Shown piece after piece: positions 54,604 to 63,351 of a DNA stretch of 64,000 nucleotides. Positions within the stretch are counted from its first letter, which is position 1. The number at the start of each line of letters is the position of its first letter. The stretch lies in the NCBI GenBank assembly GCA_964529175.1, contig CAZGVO010000014.1, positions 36,580 through 100,579 of the forward strand, given 5' to 3'. Position numbers and translations under genes: made by a program. The DNA is from JAAFJM01 sp964529175. GTDB lineage: Bacteria; Bacteroidota; Bacteroidia; UKL13-3. Under the pieces are notes generated by a model, which was given only the letters and a program-made list of their open reading frames with translations, did not search any database and had not been told where the DNA came from.

Positions 54604-56715
54604 TTAGTATTTAATGATACGTTTTTGCTCTGTGTGGTTTCCGCATTGTAACTGCACGAAGTAAATGCCAGCTGGCAATATATCGAGCTGGTTAACAACA
54701 ACAACATGTTGCCCTTGATAAATGTTTTGAGATAATTTAAATACATCATTGCCTAAAGTGTTTTTAATGGTTATGTGAATTTGATTTTGTGAGAACAAAT
54801 TTACTGATATACGCAGTTGGTTGGTAAAAGGATTTGGCTGCAAATGCCATTCGGCTGACATTTGGCTTGCATTTTTTACGGCAGTGTGATCCATTATGAT
54901 GCTTTTAGTTGGGCTATAAGTGTATTTAGTACTATCTAAATCAACTTGCTTTAAGCGGTAATAAACTATTTGTTTAATATTACCAATAACAGGCAATGAA
55001 TCGGTATGGCTATAAAATGTAGGCACTACACTGTTTCCAACGCTTTTTACTTGCGCTCTGTTTTCCCAATTAGCAGTATCGAGCGAACGTTCAATGATGA
55101 ATTTATCGTTATTGCGTTCAAAATTGGTTTTCCATTCTAATAAAGCAGTTTTATCGGTAGCTAATTGCGCAGTAAAATTTACCAATCCAACCGATACAGT
55201 AGAAAAACTGCCAAAGCTAGCATTGGCTAAATATTGTGTAGTTTTTCCAACTCCATTGTATTCAAAAATGGCATAATAATAAGTAATACCCGTTTCGCAA
55301 TTGCTAATATCTACAGTACTTCCCATGCCATTGTAAACTATAAAATTACCATCGCCTAAATCATCGCCATTACCAAAATTGGCATTTGCTAAATAATCAA
55401 AACTGTCAGCAGGAACTTGGCTAACGGGTTCGTTGGCTTTTACCACCACTACTCGTTTACTTCCATCGCCACTTTGCCATTTTAAGTTAAAAATATTAGG
55501 GTTTGTACTGGTTAAATCTACTTGCACTTTACTAGCAGCTATGGTTGGTTTATTAGCGCTTGCGCCTCCCCAAATTCTATTTACAAACTGCGGACTATCA
55601 ATATATGGATTGCGGTTTTGTTGGTAACCAAAAATAGCATTGTTTCTGTTAATTTCTTTAGCACTTACAGGGTCTTGGTTATGCCATTTTACAAATAAAT
55701 CTATTACCCATTGGTCAAAAACGGGGAAAGCATTTCCATTTAAAACCTCGTTGGCATTGCCATTATTTTGCCAATTAGCAATTAAATTTTCATAACGAGT
55801 AGCCATGTAAAAATAACCTCTAGCCAAGTCGCCTTTGTATTCATCAATAGGTTCAAATACTGTTCCGCTATAACCCGGAAATACACATGGCCCCAGCTTA
55901 CCGCCTTGTTGCGATATATAGGTTGGCGCAGAAACTTCGCCATAAGGATAATTATCGCGCATTCCATTTACTTTTCCATCGGTTGGTAAAACATGGAACA
56001 TATCGCTAACCATTGGAGTGGCGCTGCCAAACCAACTTTGAGGAAAACTATGTTCGCGGTTATAACAATCGCCTTCTTTGCTATAACTGCCGCATTGATT
56101 GGTTCCAAAAGTAAACTCGTATGGCGAGGTGCCACAAATATTGGTAGAATAAATATCCCACACTTTTCCGTTTACATAAGCATCGGTAGTACTGTAAGTT
56201 CCCCATAAACCTGAGTACGATATAACTGAATGATTGGTAATTTTATTGTACAAAGCAGTTTTTAAACTTGCACCGCTTAAACCCGTGGTGGAGCTGTAAT
56301 ACCCACCGCTAGTAGTTGGAATATTATAATTAACACCAGCACCTAATATACTTATTGATAACGAATTGGCATTATTGCTATTTACAGTTATACTTCCATT
56401 TGTAGCACCCATAGCCGTAGGAGAAAGGCGCACATAAATAACTGTGTTAGGCACATTACCATCTTGAGGAGTTAACACCAACGGAACACTGCTAAATTGA
56501 TTGACACAATTGGTTGAAATTTCGAAGTTGGGTGATGCTGTAATAGTAACAACATCAGTTAAATTATTACCCGAAACGGTAAACTTTTGAGCAGCACTGG
56601 CCAAATTAACCAAACAATTATTAAAACTTGGCAATGAGGTAACATTGCTACTTAAAGTTTGGGCAAACAAAGGTGCCTGCAAAGCAAGGCAAAGAAGTAA
56701 AAGTAGTTTTTTCAA
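54604..56715 (-). CDS. Secreted endonuclease I family protein with T9SS sorting domain
   Basis: A 703-residue exported protein. Signal peptide MKKLLLLLCLALQAPLFAQ. A beta-sandwich region follows (about 20-135), then an endonuclease I (EndA/Vvn-type, beta-beta-alpha-metal) domain at about 140-380 with the catalytic H222 in CYNREHSFPQSWF and DMFHVLPTDGKVNGMRDNYP. Fibronectin-like regions lead to a T9SS type A sorting domain at the end (LQPNPFTNQLRISV ... PAGIYFVQLQCGN). It would degrade extracellular DNA/RNA for nutrients or biofilm turnover. msrB starts 5 bases after its stop. Confidence 0.88.
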   Translation of the reverse strand: MKKLLLLLCLALQAPLFAQTLSSNVTSLPSFNNCLVNLASAAQKFTVSGNNLTDVVTITASPNFEISTNCVNQFSSVPLVLTPQDGNVPNTVIYVRLSPTAMGATNGSITVNSNNANSLSISILGAGVNYNIPTTSGGYYSSTTGLSGASLKTALYNKITNHSVISYSGLWGTYSTTDAYVNGKVWDIYSTNICGTSPYEFTFGTNQCGSYSKEGDCYNREHSFPQSWFGSATPMVSDMFHVLPTDGKVNGMRDNYPYGEVSAPTYISQQGGKLGPCVFPGYSGTVFEPIDEYKGDLARGYFYMATRYENLIANWQNNGNANEVLNGNAFPVFDQWVIDLFVKWHNQDPVSAKEINRNNAIFGYQQNRNPYIDSPQFVNRIWGGASANKPTIAASKVQVDLTSTNPNIFNLKWQSGDGSKRVVVVKANEPVSQVPADSFDYLANANFGNGDDLGDGNFIVYNGMGSTVDISNCETGITYYYAIFEYNGVGKTTQYLANASFGSFSTVSVGLVNFTAQLATDKTALLEWKTNFERNNDKFIIERSLDTANWENRAQVKSVGNSVVPTFYSHTDSLPVIGNIKQIVYYRLKQVDLDSTKYTYSPTKSIIMDHTAVKNASQMSAEWHLQPNPFTNQLRISVNLFSQNQIHITIKNTLGNDVFKLSQNIYQGQHVVVVNQLDILPAGIYFVQLQCGNHTEQKRIIKY

Positions 56716-56861
56716 AATAAAAAAAATTGAACGACAAAGGTAATAGGTTTATGTGCTAATTGTTTCAATGAAAGATTAAGTATAAAGATTGAAACAAAAA
56801 TAAGACAATAAACCGTTTTTTAATTTATTAAAAATGAAATATTATTGTTGATACAATAACC

Positions 56862-57389
56862 ATGGAAAGAAAAGTAATTTTATACATAGCCACTAGTTTA
56901 GATGGATTTATAGCCAAACCAAACAATGACTTAAGCTTTTTAAATAGGGTAGCCAAAGAAGGCGAAGATTATGGTTATACCCAATTTACTGAATCAATAG
57001 ATACCGTAATAATGGGTCGCAAAACCTACGATTGGGTTATGACACAAGTAGATACTTTTCCGCATAATGATAAAAATACTTTTATTATAACCCGAACCAC
57101 CAAACCCAACATAGGGAATATTCAGTTTTACACCCAAAGTTTAAAAGATTTGGTTTTAAAACTTAAGAGCGAAAATGGAAAACATATTTTTATAGATGGT
57201 GGTGCTGAAATAGTAAACCAACTTTTAAAAGATAACCTAATTGATGAATTCATTATTTCTATTATCCCTATTTTGGTAGGTAGCGGAACCAGACTTTTTA
57301 ACAACAATAACCCTGAAATAAGTTTAAAACTTATTGATAGCAAACACTTTGAAAAAGGTTTAGTTCAATTGCATTATGTTAAAAACTAA
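56862..57389 (+). CDS. Dihydrofolate reductase-like (RibD C-terminal) family protein
   Basis: A 175-residue protein of the RibD_C/DHFR-like fold: MERKVILYIATSLDGFIAKPNNDL at the start, VIMGRKTYDWVM (NADPH site) and KHIFIDGGAEIVNQLL. Stand-alone members of this group (YyaP/YwjB-like) have unknown substrates and are not the folate enzyme FolA. It is the first of a plus-strand group, 17 bases ahead of a small membrane gene. Confidence 0.88.
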   Translation: MERKVILYIATSLDGFIAKPNNDLSFLNRVAKEGEDYGYTQFTESIDTVIMGRKTYDWVMTQVDTFPHNDKNTFIITRTTKPNIGNIQFYTQSLKDLVLKLKSENGKHIFIDGGAEIVNQLLKDNLIDEFIISIIPILVGSGTRLFNNNNPEISLKLIDSKHFEKGLVQLHYVKN

Positions 57390-57406
57390 AATACAACTAA
57401 ATAATA

Positions 57407-57808
57407 ATGAATAAATTAGCAAAAGAAGGAAAACAAAAAACCATGCAAACTTTTGGTTTATTAATAGTTATTTCCATCATAGTTTCAATTGAGTATCATC
57501 TTGCATTTGGGCAGATAAATTCGTTTAAATTATTCCAACAAATAATTAGGCTGGTTTTTACAGTTTTACTCATGTATTTTATTCTTGAAGGAAAAGATTG
57601 GGCAAGGTATTTATATTTAATTTTTATGGTTTTGTCTCTTCTATTTTTGCTAGCCATGCTATTTTCTGATAATTTACCGTTAGATGCTAAAATATTTATG
57701 GGTTTTATGGGAATAACTTATGGATTAAACATTTACCAATTGGCTTTTGCCGAAAATTTTAAAGAATACTTAAAATATAAAAAAGCAGAGGAAGAAACTC
57801 TTTTGTAG
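57407..57808 (+). CDS. Small four-helix membrane protein, unknown
   Basis: A 133-residue protein with four predicted membrane helices (TFGLLIVISIIVSIEYHLAF, a second with IIRLVFTVLLMYFILEG, a third with YLYLIFMVLSLLFLLAML, a fourth with IFMGFMGITYGLNIY) and a charged cytoplasmic tail. I recognise no family. It lies 17 bases after the DHFR-like gene and 28 before the next small gene, so it is probably in an operon. Confidence 0.6.
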   Translation: MNKLAKEGKQKTMQTFGLLIVISIIVSIEYHLAFGQINSFKLFQQIIRLVFTVLLMYFILEGKDWARYLYLIFMVLSLLFLLAMLFSDNLPLDAKIFMGFMGITYGLNIYQLAFAENFKEYLKYKKAEEETLL

Positions 57809-57836
57809 GTTTTGTAAAAATAACTTTGTTGTTCAA

Positions 57837-58226
57837 ATGAAAAAATCGAAATTAACACAAGCCTTAACATTAACCATTTTTGTAACGCTAATTGGCTTAT
57901 TTGTAATGTATAAAAGTGGTTACTTTGAAAGTGAGACCGAAATAGAACAAACTACCTTACAAACAAGTGCTAATGGCGGTTCATTAACCAATTCGGTGCA
58001 AAAAGATAGTTTTGTAAAAAAAGTGGATGACAATAACTTACTTTTACTATCATCCTCAAAATCAGTTATTATTACAAAATATAAAAAACAATTAATTGAC
58101 ACGCTAGTAAAAAAACCAGAACAAAAAAAGGAGTTAGAAATAATGAGTAGCACCAAATCGACTAGCAATATTTTCAAACCCAATATTTTTATTTTTGATA
58201 GCTTAAAATTCAATAAAAATAAATAA
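57837..58226 (+). CDS. Single-pass membrane protein, unknown
   Basis: A 129-residue protein with one N-terminal helix (LTQALTLTIFVTLIGLFVMYKSGYF) and a polar Ser/Lys-rich remainder (SSSKSVIITKYKKQLIDTLVKK). No domain is recognised; it may be a small periplasmic-facing protein. It ends 10 bases before the sterol-desaturase-family gene, suggesting co-transcription. Confidence 0.55.
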   Translation: MKKSKLTQALTLTIFVTLIGLFVMYKSGYFESETEIEQTTLQTSANGGSLTNSVQKDSFVKKVDDNNLLLLSSSKSVIITKYKKQLIDTLVKKPEQKKELEIMSSTKSTSNIFKPNIFIFDSLKFNKNK

Positions 58227-58236
58227 TCAATTAGCT

Positions 58237-59043
58237 ATGCAATTTGTTAACATGCTATTAGCTACAGGTAGCAGTCTATTATTTTTGGCTTTGGTTTTTA
58301 TACCAATGGAAAAAGTTTTTCCAGCTAAGGCTAATCAAAAAATATTTAGGAAAAATTGGCTGTTAGATTTTAGTTATTTTTTAGGTCAATATTTAATTTG
58401 GAATGGCCTGGTGCTTAAATTACTAACCTATTTTAACAATTGGCTAAACCAGCAATCTTTCTTATCAGATAGAAGTTTTATTTACCTACAACCTACTTGG
58501 TTGCAAGCCGTGGAAGTGCTTTTATTGAGCGATTTTATAATTTATTGGGCTCATAGATTACAACATAAAAATGAATTTTTATGGCAGTTTCATAAAGTGC
58601 ATCATAGTGCCGAAAAGTTAGATTGGCTTGCTGCCCACCGCGAACATCCGCTTGATTCCGTTTACACTGTTGGATTGATTAATTTACCAGCATTTATTTT
58701 GGGTTTTAATATTGAAGCCATTTCTGCAATTGTTGCATTTAGAGGCATTTGGGCTATTTATATTCATAGCAATGTTAGGCTACCAATAGGTCAATTAAAA
58801 AAACTTATTGGCGCACCAGAACTTCATCATTGGCACCACGATATAGAAAGAGACAGAGGTAATTACGCCAATATTTCACCTATAATGGATATTTTATGTG
58901 GAACATACGTTTGTCCAAATCATGAGCCAGAAGCATTTGGAATTAAAGAACAATTTCCACAAAATTACTTTGCTCAAATTATTTACCCCCTATTGCCTAA
59001 AAAAGTTTTATTCTACATAAAATCAATGGTTAAAAAGGAATAA
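58237..59043 (+). CDS. Sterol desaturase / fatty acid hydroxylase family protein
   Basis: A 268-residue membrane di-iron enzyme. His motifs: YWAHRLQHKNEFLWQFHKVHHS (HxxxH and HxxHH-type), then HREHP, and LHHWHHD near the C-terminus. The family includes sterol desaturases, carotenoid hydroxylases and alkyl-glycerol monooxygenases. The substrate is unknown; hydroxylation of a lipid is likely. The following gap is filled by a satellite. Confidence 0.87.
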   Translation: MQFVNMLLATGSSLLFLALVFIPMEKVFPAKANQKIFRKNWLLDFSYFLGQYLIWNGLVLKLLTYFNNWLNQQSFLSDRSFIYLQPTWLQAVEVLLLSDFIIYWAHRLQHKNEFLWQFHKVHHSAEKLDWLAAHREHPLDSVYTVGLINLPAFILGFNIEAISAIVAFRGIWAIYIHSNVRLPIGQLKKLIGAPELHHWHHDIERDRGNYANISPIMDILCGTYVCPNHEPEAFGIKEQFPQNYFAQIIYPLLPKKVLFYIKSMVKKE

Positions 59044-59044
59044 G

Positions 59045-59240
59045 CAATGAGCAATTGACAATAAGCAATCCGATTTAATGAATACCTATTAAACCTCTAA
59101 ACTTTCTAAACCCTCTAAACTTCCTAAACAATTCATCAATTAACCAATTAAACCCTCTAAACCTTCTAAACCTCCCAAACGATTAAACAATTAAACCTCC
59201 TAAACAATTTAACCCTCTAAACCCTCTAACCAATTAACCA
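59045..59240. repeat. G-depleted satellite repeat (CTCTAAACC-type)
   Basis: After a short AGCAATnAGCAATT part, the gap is a degenerate array of units such as CCCTCTAAA, CTTTCTAAA, CCTTCTAAA and CCTCCCAAA mixed with AACAATTAAAC and AACCAATTAA spacers. Between 59081 and 59272 the plus strand has only one G (59181). No gene is seen in 59044-59351. It is not a CRISPR: units are short and without spacers of fixed length. Confidence 0.75.
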
Positions 59241-59290
59241 ACAAATACACTTTACTAATCAATTCACATTTTTGGTATTATAAGTGGCTA

Positions 59291-59319
59291 TTGTAAAATT
59301 AATTAAGATGTATAGTTTG
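59291..59319 (+). promoter_or_regulatory. Candidate promoter of the glycosidase-like gene
   Basis: TTG at 59291-59293 is followed after 17 bases by TATAGTTTG at 59311-59319, close to the Bacteroidota pattern TTTG-N19-TAnnTTTG, with one extra base in the -7 part. It is 33 bases before the ATG at 59352. Confidence 0.4.
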
Positions 59320-59351
59320 CGCAGTATAATTTTTACCCATAACCCAATACC

Positions 59352-61424
59352 ATGAAAAGCATCAATCCTATAGTTTTACTATTTTTATTACTAAACTTTC
59401 AAAAGTGCACATTTGGAAATAGTAACTTAGAAGATGGTGGCACTTATGGGCCTGTAAACAATACCGTTTACTCAGATACACGCGCTACCGACAAGCAAAT
59501 TATGTTAAATCCAAGCATGGTTTATTCTAATTGTGGTTGTTTTGGGTCAAGTCCATTTAGTACTTTGGTTGATGAACAAAATTTACAAGTAGCCCGCAGT
59601 GAGTTTTTATTGCCTGGCGACCAACGTTATAACAAAGCACAATTTATTTTTGATTTACAAGGTCAATACCAATTAAGTGGTATTTCGTTTTTTGAATTAG
59701 CTGGCGGTTGGCGAGGTAAAGATTCCATTTTTATTTACACAGGAAATCCCAGTAAATGGCGACCAAAAGGTTATATAACCACCAAACGTAACCGCGACCA
59801 ATGGGATAATTTAACCCTAAACGATAGTAGCCGCTATGTAATGATAGAGTTTAATATTAAAGTAAAAGACATAGCCGAAGTGGTTCTTTTTGGTAGTAAA
59901 ATAGTTGATTACAAAACACATGTAAATCAAATAAATACCGAAAGGAAATTACCAACTATGGATAAGCTAATGGGTGCTACAGGAGGATTATGGGAAAACG
60001 AAAAACTGGTAATTGGTAGTGTTAGTGCCTTACGCGAGTTCCATACTTGGAACTGGAACGATGCTGGTTATGACCAAAATAACCACAACTACCCTTTGGC
60101 AGGTTACAAACCTTATCCTGATAATTTTTACAACTTTAGTCCTGATTTTGGTTTACGCCATACCGATGAAGATTACAAACGTTTAACAGGCGCAGGAATT
60201 GAGTTAAATCCATGTTTACAAACATCGGCTTTGTATTTTATAAATGGAGATAATGAAAATAACAAACCCGTTTTTAAGGGACAAAATCCTAATAATCCTG
60301 CATCGTATAAAGCACATGCCGATTATTTGTTCCAATATGCAGCGCGCTATGGCAGCAATGCAGTTGATAAGAGTTTACTTAAATTGGATAAAAATAAATT
60401 TGGCCCAAATAACGAGTTACAACCCATAGTTTCTGGTTTAAATGTGGTAAAATCAATCGAAAACTGGAACGAACCCGATAAATGGTGGCATCCTGCTGCA
60501 TCGTATTTTAGTCCATTTCAGTTTGCGGCTATGTGCAGTGCCGATTACGATGCACACGAAGGCACTTTGGGTAAAAATGTAGGTGTAAAAAATGCTGACC
60601 CAAATATGAAATTTGTAATGGGAGGTTTGGCTGCTTTAAACATTGAATTTATAAAAGGTATGAAACTTTGGAGCGATTATAACCGAACCAAAACTCAAAA
60701 ATTCCCAGCCGATGTGCTTAATTTTCATCATTATTGTAATTCAAACGAAGGAAAAGGTCAACCTGTTTTGGGCATTAGCCCTGAGCAAGATGGACTAAAA
60801 AATAAGTTGAAAGAAGTTGTAGCTTATCGAAATGCACATTTACCCAACCTTGAAATTTGGCTTACCGAATTTGGGTACGATACCCACGAAGGTTCAACAC
60901 AAGCAGCACCAGCTATTGGCAATACAAGCAGTTTTGAAGTACAAGGCCGTTGGTTATTGCGTAGCTTTTTAGAAATAGCTGCCTCAGGAATTGACCGCGC
61001 ATTTTTATACAACTTTGAAGATTATGGATTTGAAACCAGCAATCAATACATGACAAGTGGCATAGTAAAAGGTGCACCAGGAAATGAAAAGAAAATTTCG
61101 TGGTATTATATGGCTTGTTTAAAAAATGTACTGAAAGGTTATTCGTTCTTGAAAGAAATTCCTTCAGGGCAGGCAGATGTAAATCTATATTGCTTTAAAT
61201 CAAGCACTAGCAATAAATTAATTTATGCTGTTTGGTGCAATACATCAACCAACAAAGAAATATTTAACTTTAACCTTAACGTAAAAGGCAATAAAACTGC
61301 TACAGTTTATATGCCAATTGCCAGCGATAATTTGTTCAGCACCCAAATTATTCAAAAAGAAAATAATGGCTTTTACATAGATAAAGTTACCGAATTACCT
61401 CAATTTATTGAAGTTAACAACTAA
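59352..61424 (+). CDS. Secreted glycosidase-like protein, paralogue of the 1715-residue protein core
   Basis: A 690-residue exported protein. Signal peptide to about residue 23 (MKSINPIVLLFLLLNFQKC...); the Cys does not fit a lipobox well. Residues about 25-195 form a discoidin-like beta domain (FIFDLQGQYQLSGISFFELAGGW). Residues about 200-690 form the same glycosidase-like core as in the giant protein at 20506: FGLRHTDEDYKRLTGAGIELNP, AARYGSNAVD, E374 in NWNEPDKWWH and E506 in IWLTEFGYDT, with LEIAASGIDRAFLY after it. The two Glu are placed as acid/base and nucleophile in clan GH-A. It lacks a T9SS sorting domain and repeats. Substrate unknown. Confidence 0.72.
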   Translation: MKSINPIVLLFLLLNFQKCTFGNSNLEDGGTYGPVNNTVYSDTRATDKQIMLNPSMVYSNCGCFGSSPFSTLVDEQNLQVARSEFLLPGDQRYNKAQFIFDLQGQYQLSGISFFELAGGWRGKDSIFIYTGNPSKWRPKGYITTKRNRDQWDNLTLNDSSRYVMIEFNIKVKDIAEVVLFGSKIVDYKTHVNQINTERKLPTMDKLMGATGGLWENEKLVIGSVSALREFHTWNWNDAGYDQNNHNYPLAGYKPYPDNFYNFSPDFGLRHTDEDYKRLTGAGIELNPCLQTSALYFINGDNENNKPVFKGQNPNNPASYKAHADYLFQYAARYGSNAVDKSLLKLDKNKFGPNNELQPIVSGLNVVKSIENWNEPDKWWHPAASYFSPFQFAAMCSADYDAHEGTLGKNVGVKNADPNMKFVMGGLAALNIEFIKGMKLWSDYNRTKTQKFPADVLNFHHYCNSNEGKGQPVLGISPEQDGLKNKLKEVVAYRNAHLPNLEIWLTEFGYDTHEGSTQAAPAIGNTSSFEVQGRWLLRSFLEIAASGIDRAFLYNFEDYGFETSNQYMTSGIVKGAPGNEKKISWYYMACLKNVLKGYSFLKEIPSGQADVNLYCFKSSTSNKLIYAVWCNTSTNKEIFNFNLNVKGNKTATVYMPIASDNLFSTQIIQKENNGFYIDKVTELPQFIEVNN

Positions 61425-61452
61425 GCATTTGGCCTAAAATAAAGTTATAACA

Positions 61453-61489
61453 GCCTTTTATAAAACCAAAACTAGGTTTCATAAAAGGC
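61453..61489. terminator. Inverted repeat after the glycosidase-like gene
   Basis: Arms GCCTTTTATaAAACC and GGTTTcATAAAAGGC pair with one mismatch over a seven-base loop, 29 bases after the stop. No T-tract follows, so it may be an RNA-stabilising 3' hairpin rather than a true terminator. Confidence 0.45.
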
Positions 61490-61543
61490 ATAAAGTTGTT
61501 AGTTAAATTTAGTTGATTATTGTATTTATCAATCAAATACAAT

Positions 61544-61990
61544 ATGTCAATTAGTCTTTTTGGCTTAAATAACTCAGAAAAGAAAAAACCTAAAGTAAAC
61601 TGCAAAAGTAAATTCGATATTGAAAAGCTTACTGTAAAAACAAACAAGGATTTAAAGCAAAACATTACTGAGTTGTTTTTTTCTTTTCAATTAAGTTTTA
61701 AAAGGGGACAAATTGCTTTTTCAATCATTGAAGCCAATTTAATAGATAAAAGTTACAATTATAAACGCGTTTTTATATATCCAACTTTTAACGAAAAAAC
61801 CAAAAGTTTTATTGGCTCACATACCCTTACTCATGCAGAAACCGATGACCTTAAGCTGAATGAGATTCAAATAAAAATTGTTAATTTATGTAACGATACT
61901 GCTTCATTTAAAAGCAAAGCCGAAAATTATATTGCATTAACTTCAGAGGAAGTATCAATTGAAATTGAAAAATTAACTTTAAGTATCTAG
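61544..61990 (+). CDS. Hypothetical protein, 148 residues
   Basis: The frame opens at a TTG at 61520, but the ATG at 61544 (MSISLFGLNNSEKKKPKVN) is taken as start. The protein is Lys-rich and soluble, with strands KLTVKTNKDLKQNITELFF, KGQIAFSIIEANLIDKSYNY-type, and an end rich in Glu (SEEVSIEIEKLTLSI). No signal peptide or membrane segment is present and no family is recognised. It is convergent with nusA and shares a bidirectional terminator with it. Confidence 0.6.
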   Translation: MSISLFGLNNSEKKKPKVNCKSKFDIEKLTVKTNKDLKQNITELFFSFQLSFKRGQIAFSIIEANLIDKSYNYKRVFIYPTFNEKTKSFIGSHTLTHAETDDLKLNEIQIKIVNLCNDTASFKSKAENYIALTSEEVSIEIEKLTLSI

Positions 61991-62006
61991 AACAAAAAGC
62001 CCAAAA

Positions 62007-62050
62007 AAACAGCCATTCAACTTTAAGTTAAATGGCTGTTTTAGTTTTAT
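62007..62050. terminator. Bidirectional intrinsic terminator
   Basis: The stem AAACAGCCATT pairs with AATGGCTGTTT, and an inner AACTT/AAGTT extends it. TTTTAGTTTT follows on the plus strand and a run of seven T follows on the minus strand. It ends both the hypothetical gene at 61544 and nusA, and shows that nusA is the last gene of its transcript. Confidence 0.85.
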
Positions 62051-62065
62051 TTACAAAATACCAAA

Positions 62066-63301
62066 TTATTCAAATTCAGCTTGTAATATACGTTTTACTT
62101 CAGCTACAGTTTCTTCCTCTAATTCAGTTCTGCGAACTAAATCTTCGTTGCTAATTTCTAATACTGCTTTAGCTGTATCTAAACCAATGTTTTTCAACTC
62201 GTCAATAATCCAAGTATCAATTTCATCTGTAAATTCATCTAAATCAATATCGTCACCTTCGCTTTCACCATCGCGGTAAACATCAATTTCGTAACCAACC
62301 ATTTTACCAGCTAGTTTAATATTATTACCACCGTTTCCAATAGCTAAACTTACTTGATCTGGTTTTAAGAAAACAGATACACGTTTTTCGGCTTCTTCTA
62401 CTTTTATGCTAGTAATTTTTGCAGGGCTTAAAGCACGTGTTACTAATAATTGTAAGTTATTGGTATAATTTATTACATCAATATTTTCGTTACGTAATTC
62501 GCGTACAATACCGTGAATACGGCTACCTTTCATACCTACACAAGCTCCAACAGGATCAATTCTATCATCGTAACTTTCAACTGCAACTTTAGCACGTTTA
62601 CCTGGCTCACGAACAATTTTCTTGATATTGATTAACCCATCAATAATTTCTGGAACTTCTAATTCGAATAAACGCTCTAAGAACATTGGAGAAGTTCTAG
62701 AAAGAATAATTCTTGGGCTACCATTGTGCATTTCTACACGTAACACAATTGCTTTAATAGGCTCACCTTTTTTATAGTGGTCAGCAGGAATCATTTCAGT
62801 TTTTGGAAGTAATAATTCGTTGCCTTCTTCATCAAGCACCATAATTTCTTTTTTCCAAATTTGATAAACTTCGCCACTAACAATTTCGCCAACTTTATCT
62901 TTGTATTTTTTGTAAAGTTCGTCTTTTTCTAACTCTAAAACTTTACCTAATAAAGTTTGACGAGCAGATAAAATAGCTCTTCTGCCAAATACAGCCATTC
63001 CAACCTCTTCGGTTACATCTTCACCAATTTCAAAATCAGGTTCAATTTTTATGGCATCGCTGTAAGCAATTTGAGTTCTTGGGTTTTCAACTTCTCCATC
63101 GTGAACAATGTTTCTGTTTTGCCAAATTTCTAAGTCACCACTTTTATCATTGATAATCACATCAAAGTTATCATCAGTAATAAATTTTTTGCGCAACATG
63201 GTTCTAAACACATCTTCTAACACACGTTGAAGTGTGGCTCTGTCAATGTTTTTAAATTCTTTAAACTCGCCAAACGAGTCTATCAGTCCTGCACTATGCA
63301 T
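62066..63301 (-). CDS. nusA: Transcription termination/antitermination factor NusA
   Basis: A 411-residue NusA. The N-terminal domain is followed by an S1 domain (about 135-200, KVGEIVSGEVYQIWKKEIMV), then two KH domains with PVGACVGMKGSRIHGIVREL and VSLAIGNGGNNIKLAGKMVG. The C-terminal acidic tail has one helix-hairpin-helix-like segment (LKNIGLDTAKAVLEISNEDL). It binds RNA polymerase and nascent RNA and modulates pausing and termination. It follows rimP by 50 bases, but infB, usually next, is not downstream. Confidence 0.96.
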   Translation of the reverse strand: MHSAGLIDSFGEFKEFKNIDRATLQRVLEDVFRTMLRKKFITDDNFDVIINDKSGDLEIWQNRNIVHDGEVENPRTQIAYSDAIKIEPDFEIGEDVTEEVGMAVFGRRAILSARQTLLGKVLELEKDELYKKYKDKVGEIVSGEVYQIWKKEIMVLDEEGNELLLPKTEMIPADHYKKGEPIKAIVLRVEMHNGSPRIILSRTSPMFLERLFELEVPEIIDGLINIKKIVREPGKRAKVAVESYDDRIDPVGACVGMKGSRIHGIVRELRNENIDVINYTNNLQLLVTRALSPAKITSIKVEEAEKRVSVFLKPDQVSLAIGNGGNNIKLAGKMVGYEIDVYRDGESEGDDIDLDEFTDEIDTWIIDELKNIGLDTAKAVLEISNEDLVRRTELEEETVAEVKRILQAEFE

Positions 63302-63351
63302 AATTTATATTTTCTATTTAATTATTTTACAACATATTGATTACCATTAAG

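Noticed and set aside
54600..54749. N-terminal extension of MsrB with a possible lipoprotein signal
   Set aside because: This stretch is the C-terminal coding part of the T9SS endonuclease in another frame, and the ATG at 54599 gives the usual MsrB length.
59100..59240. Possible CRISPR array
   Set aside because: The units are about 9-10 bases, degenerate and without spacers of fixed size; no cas gene is near.
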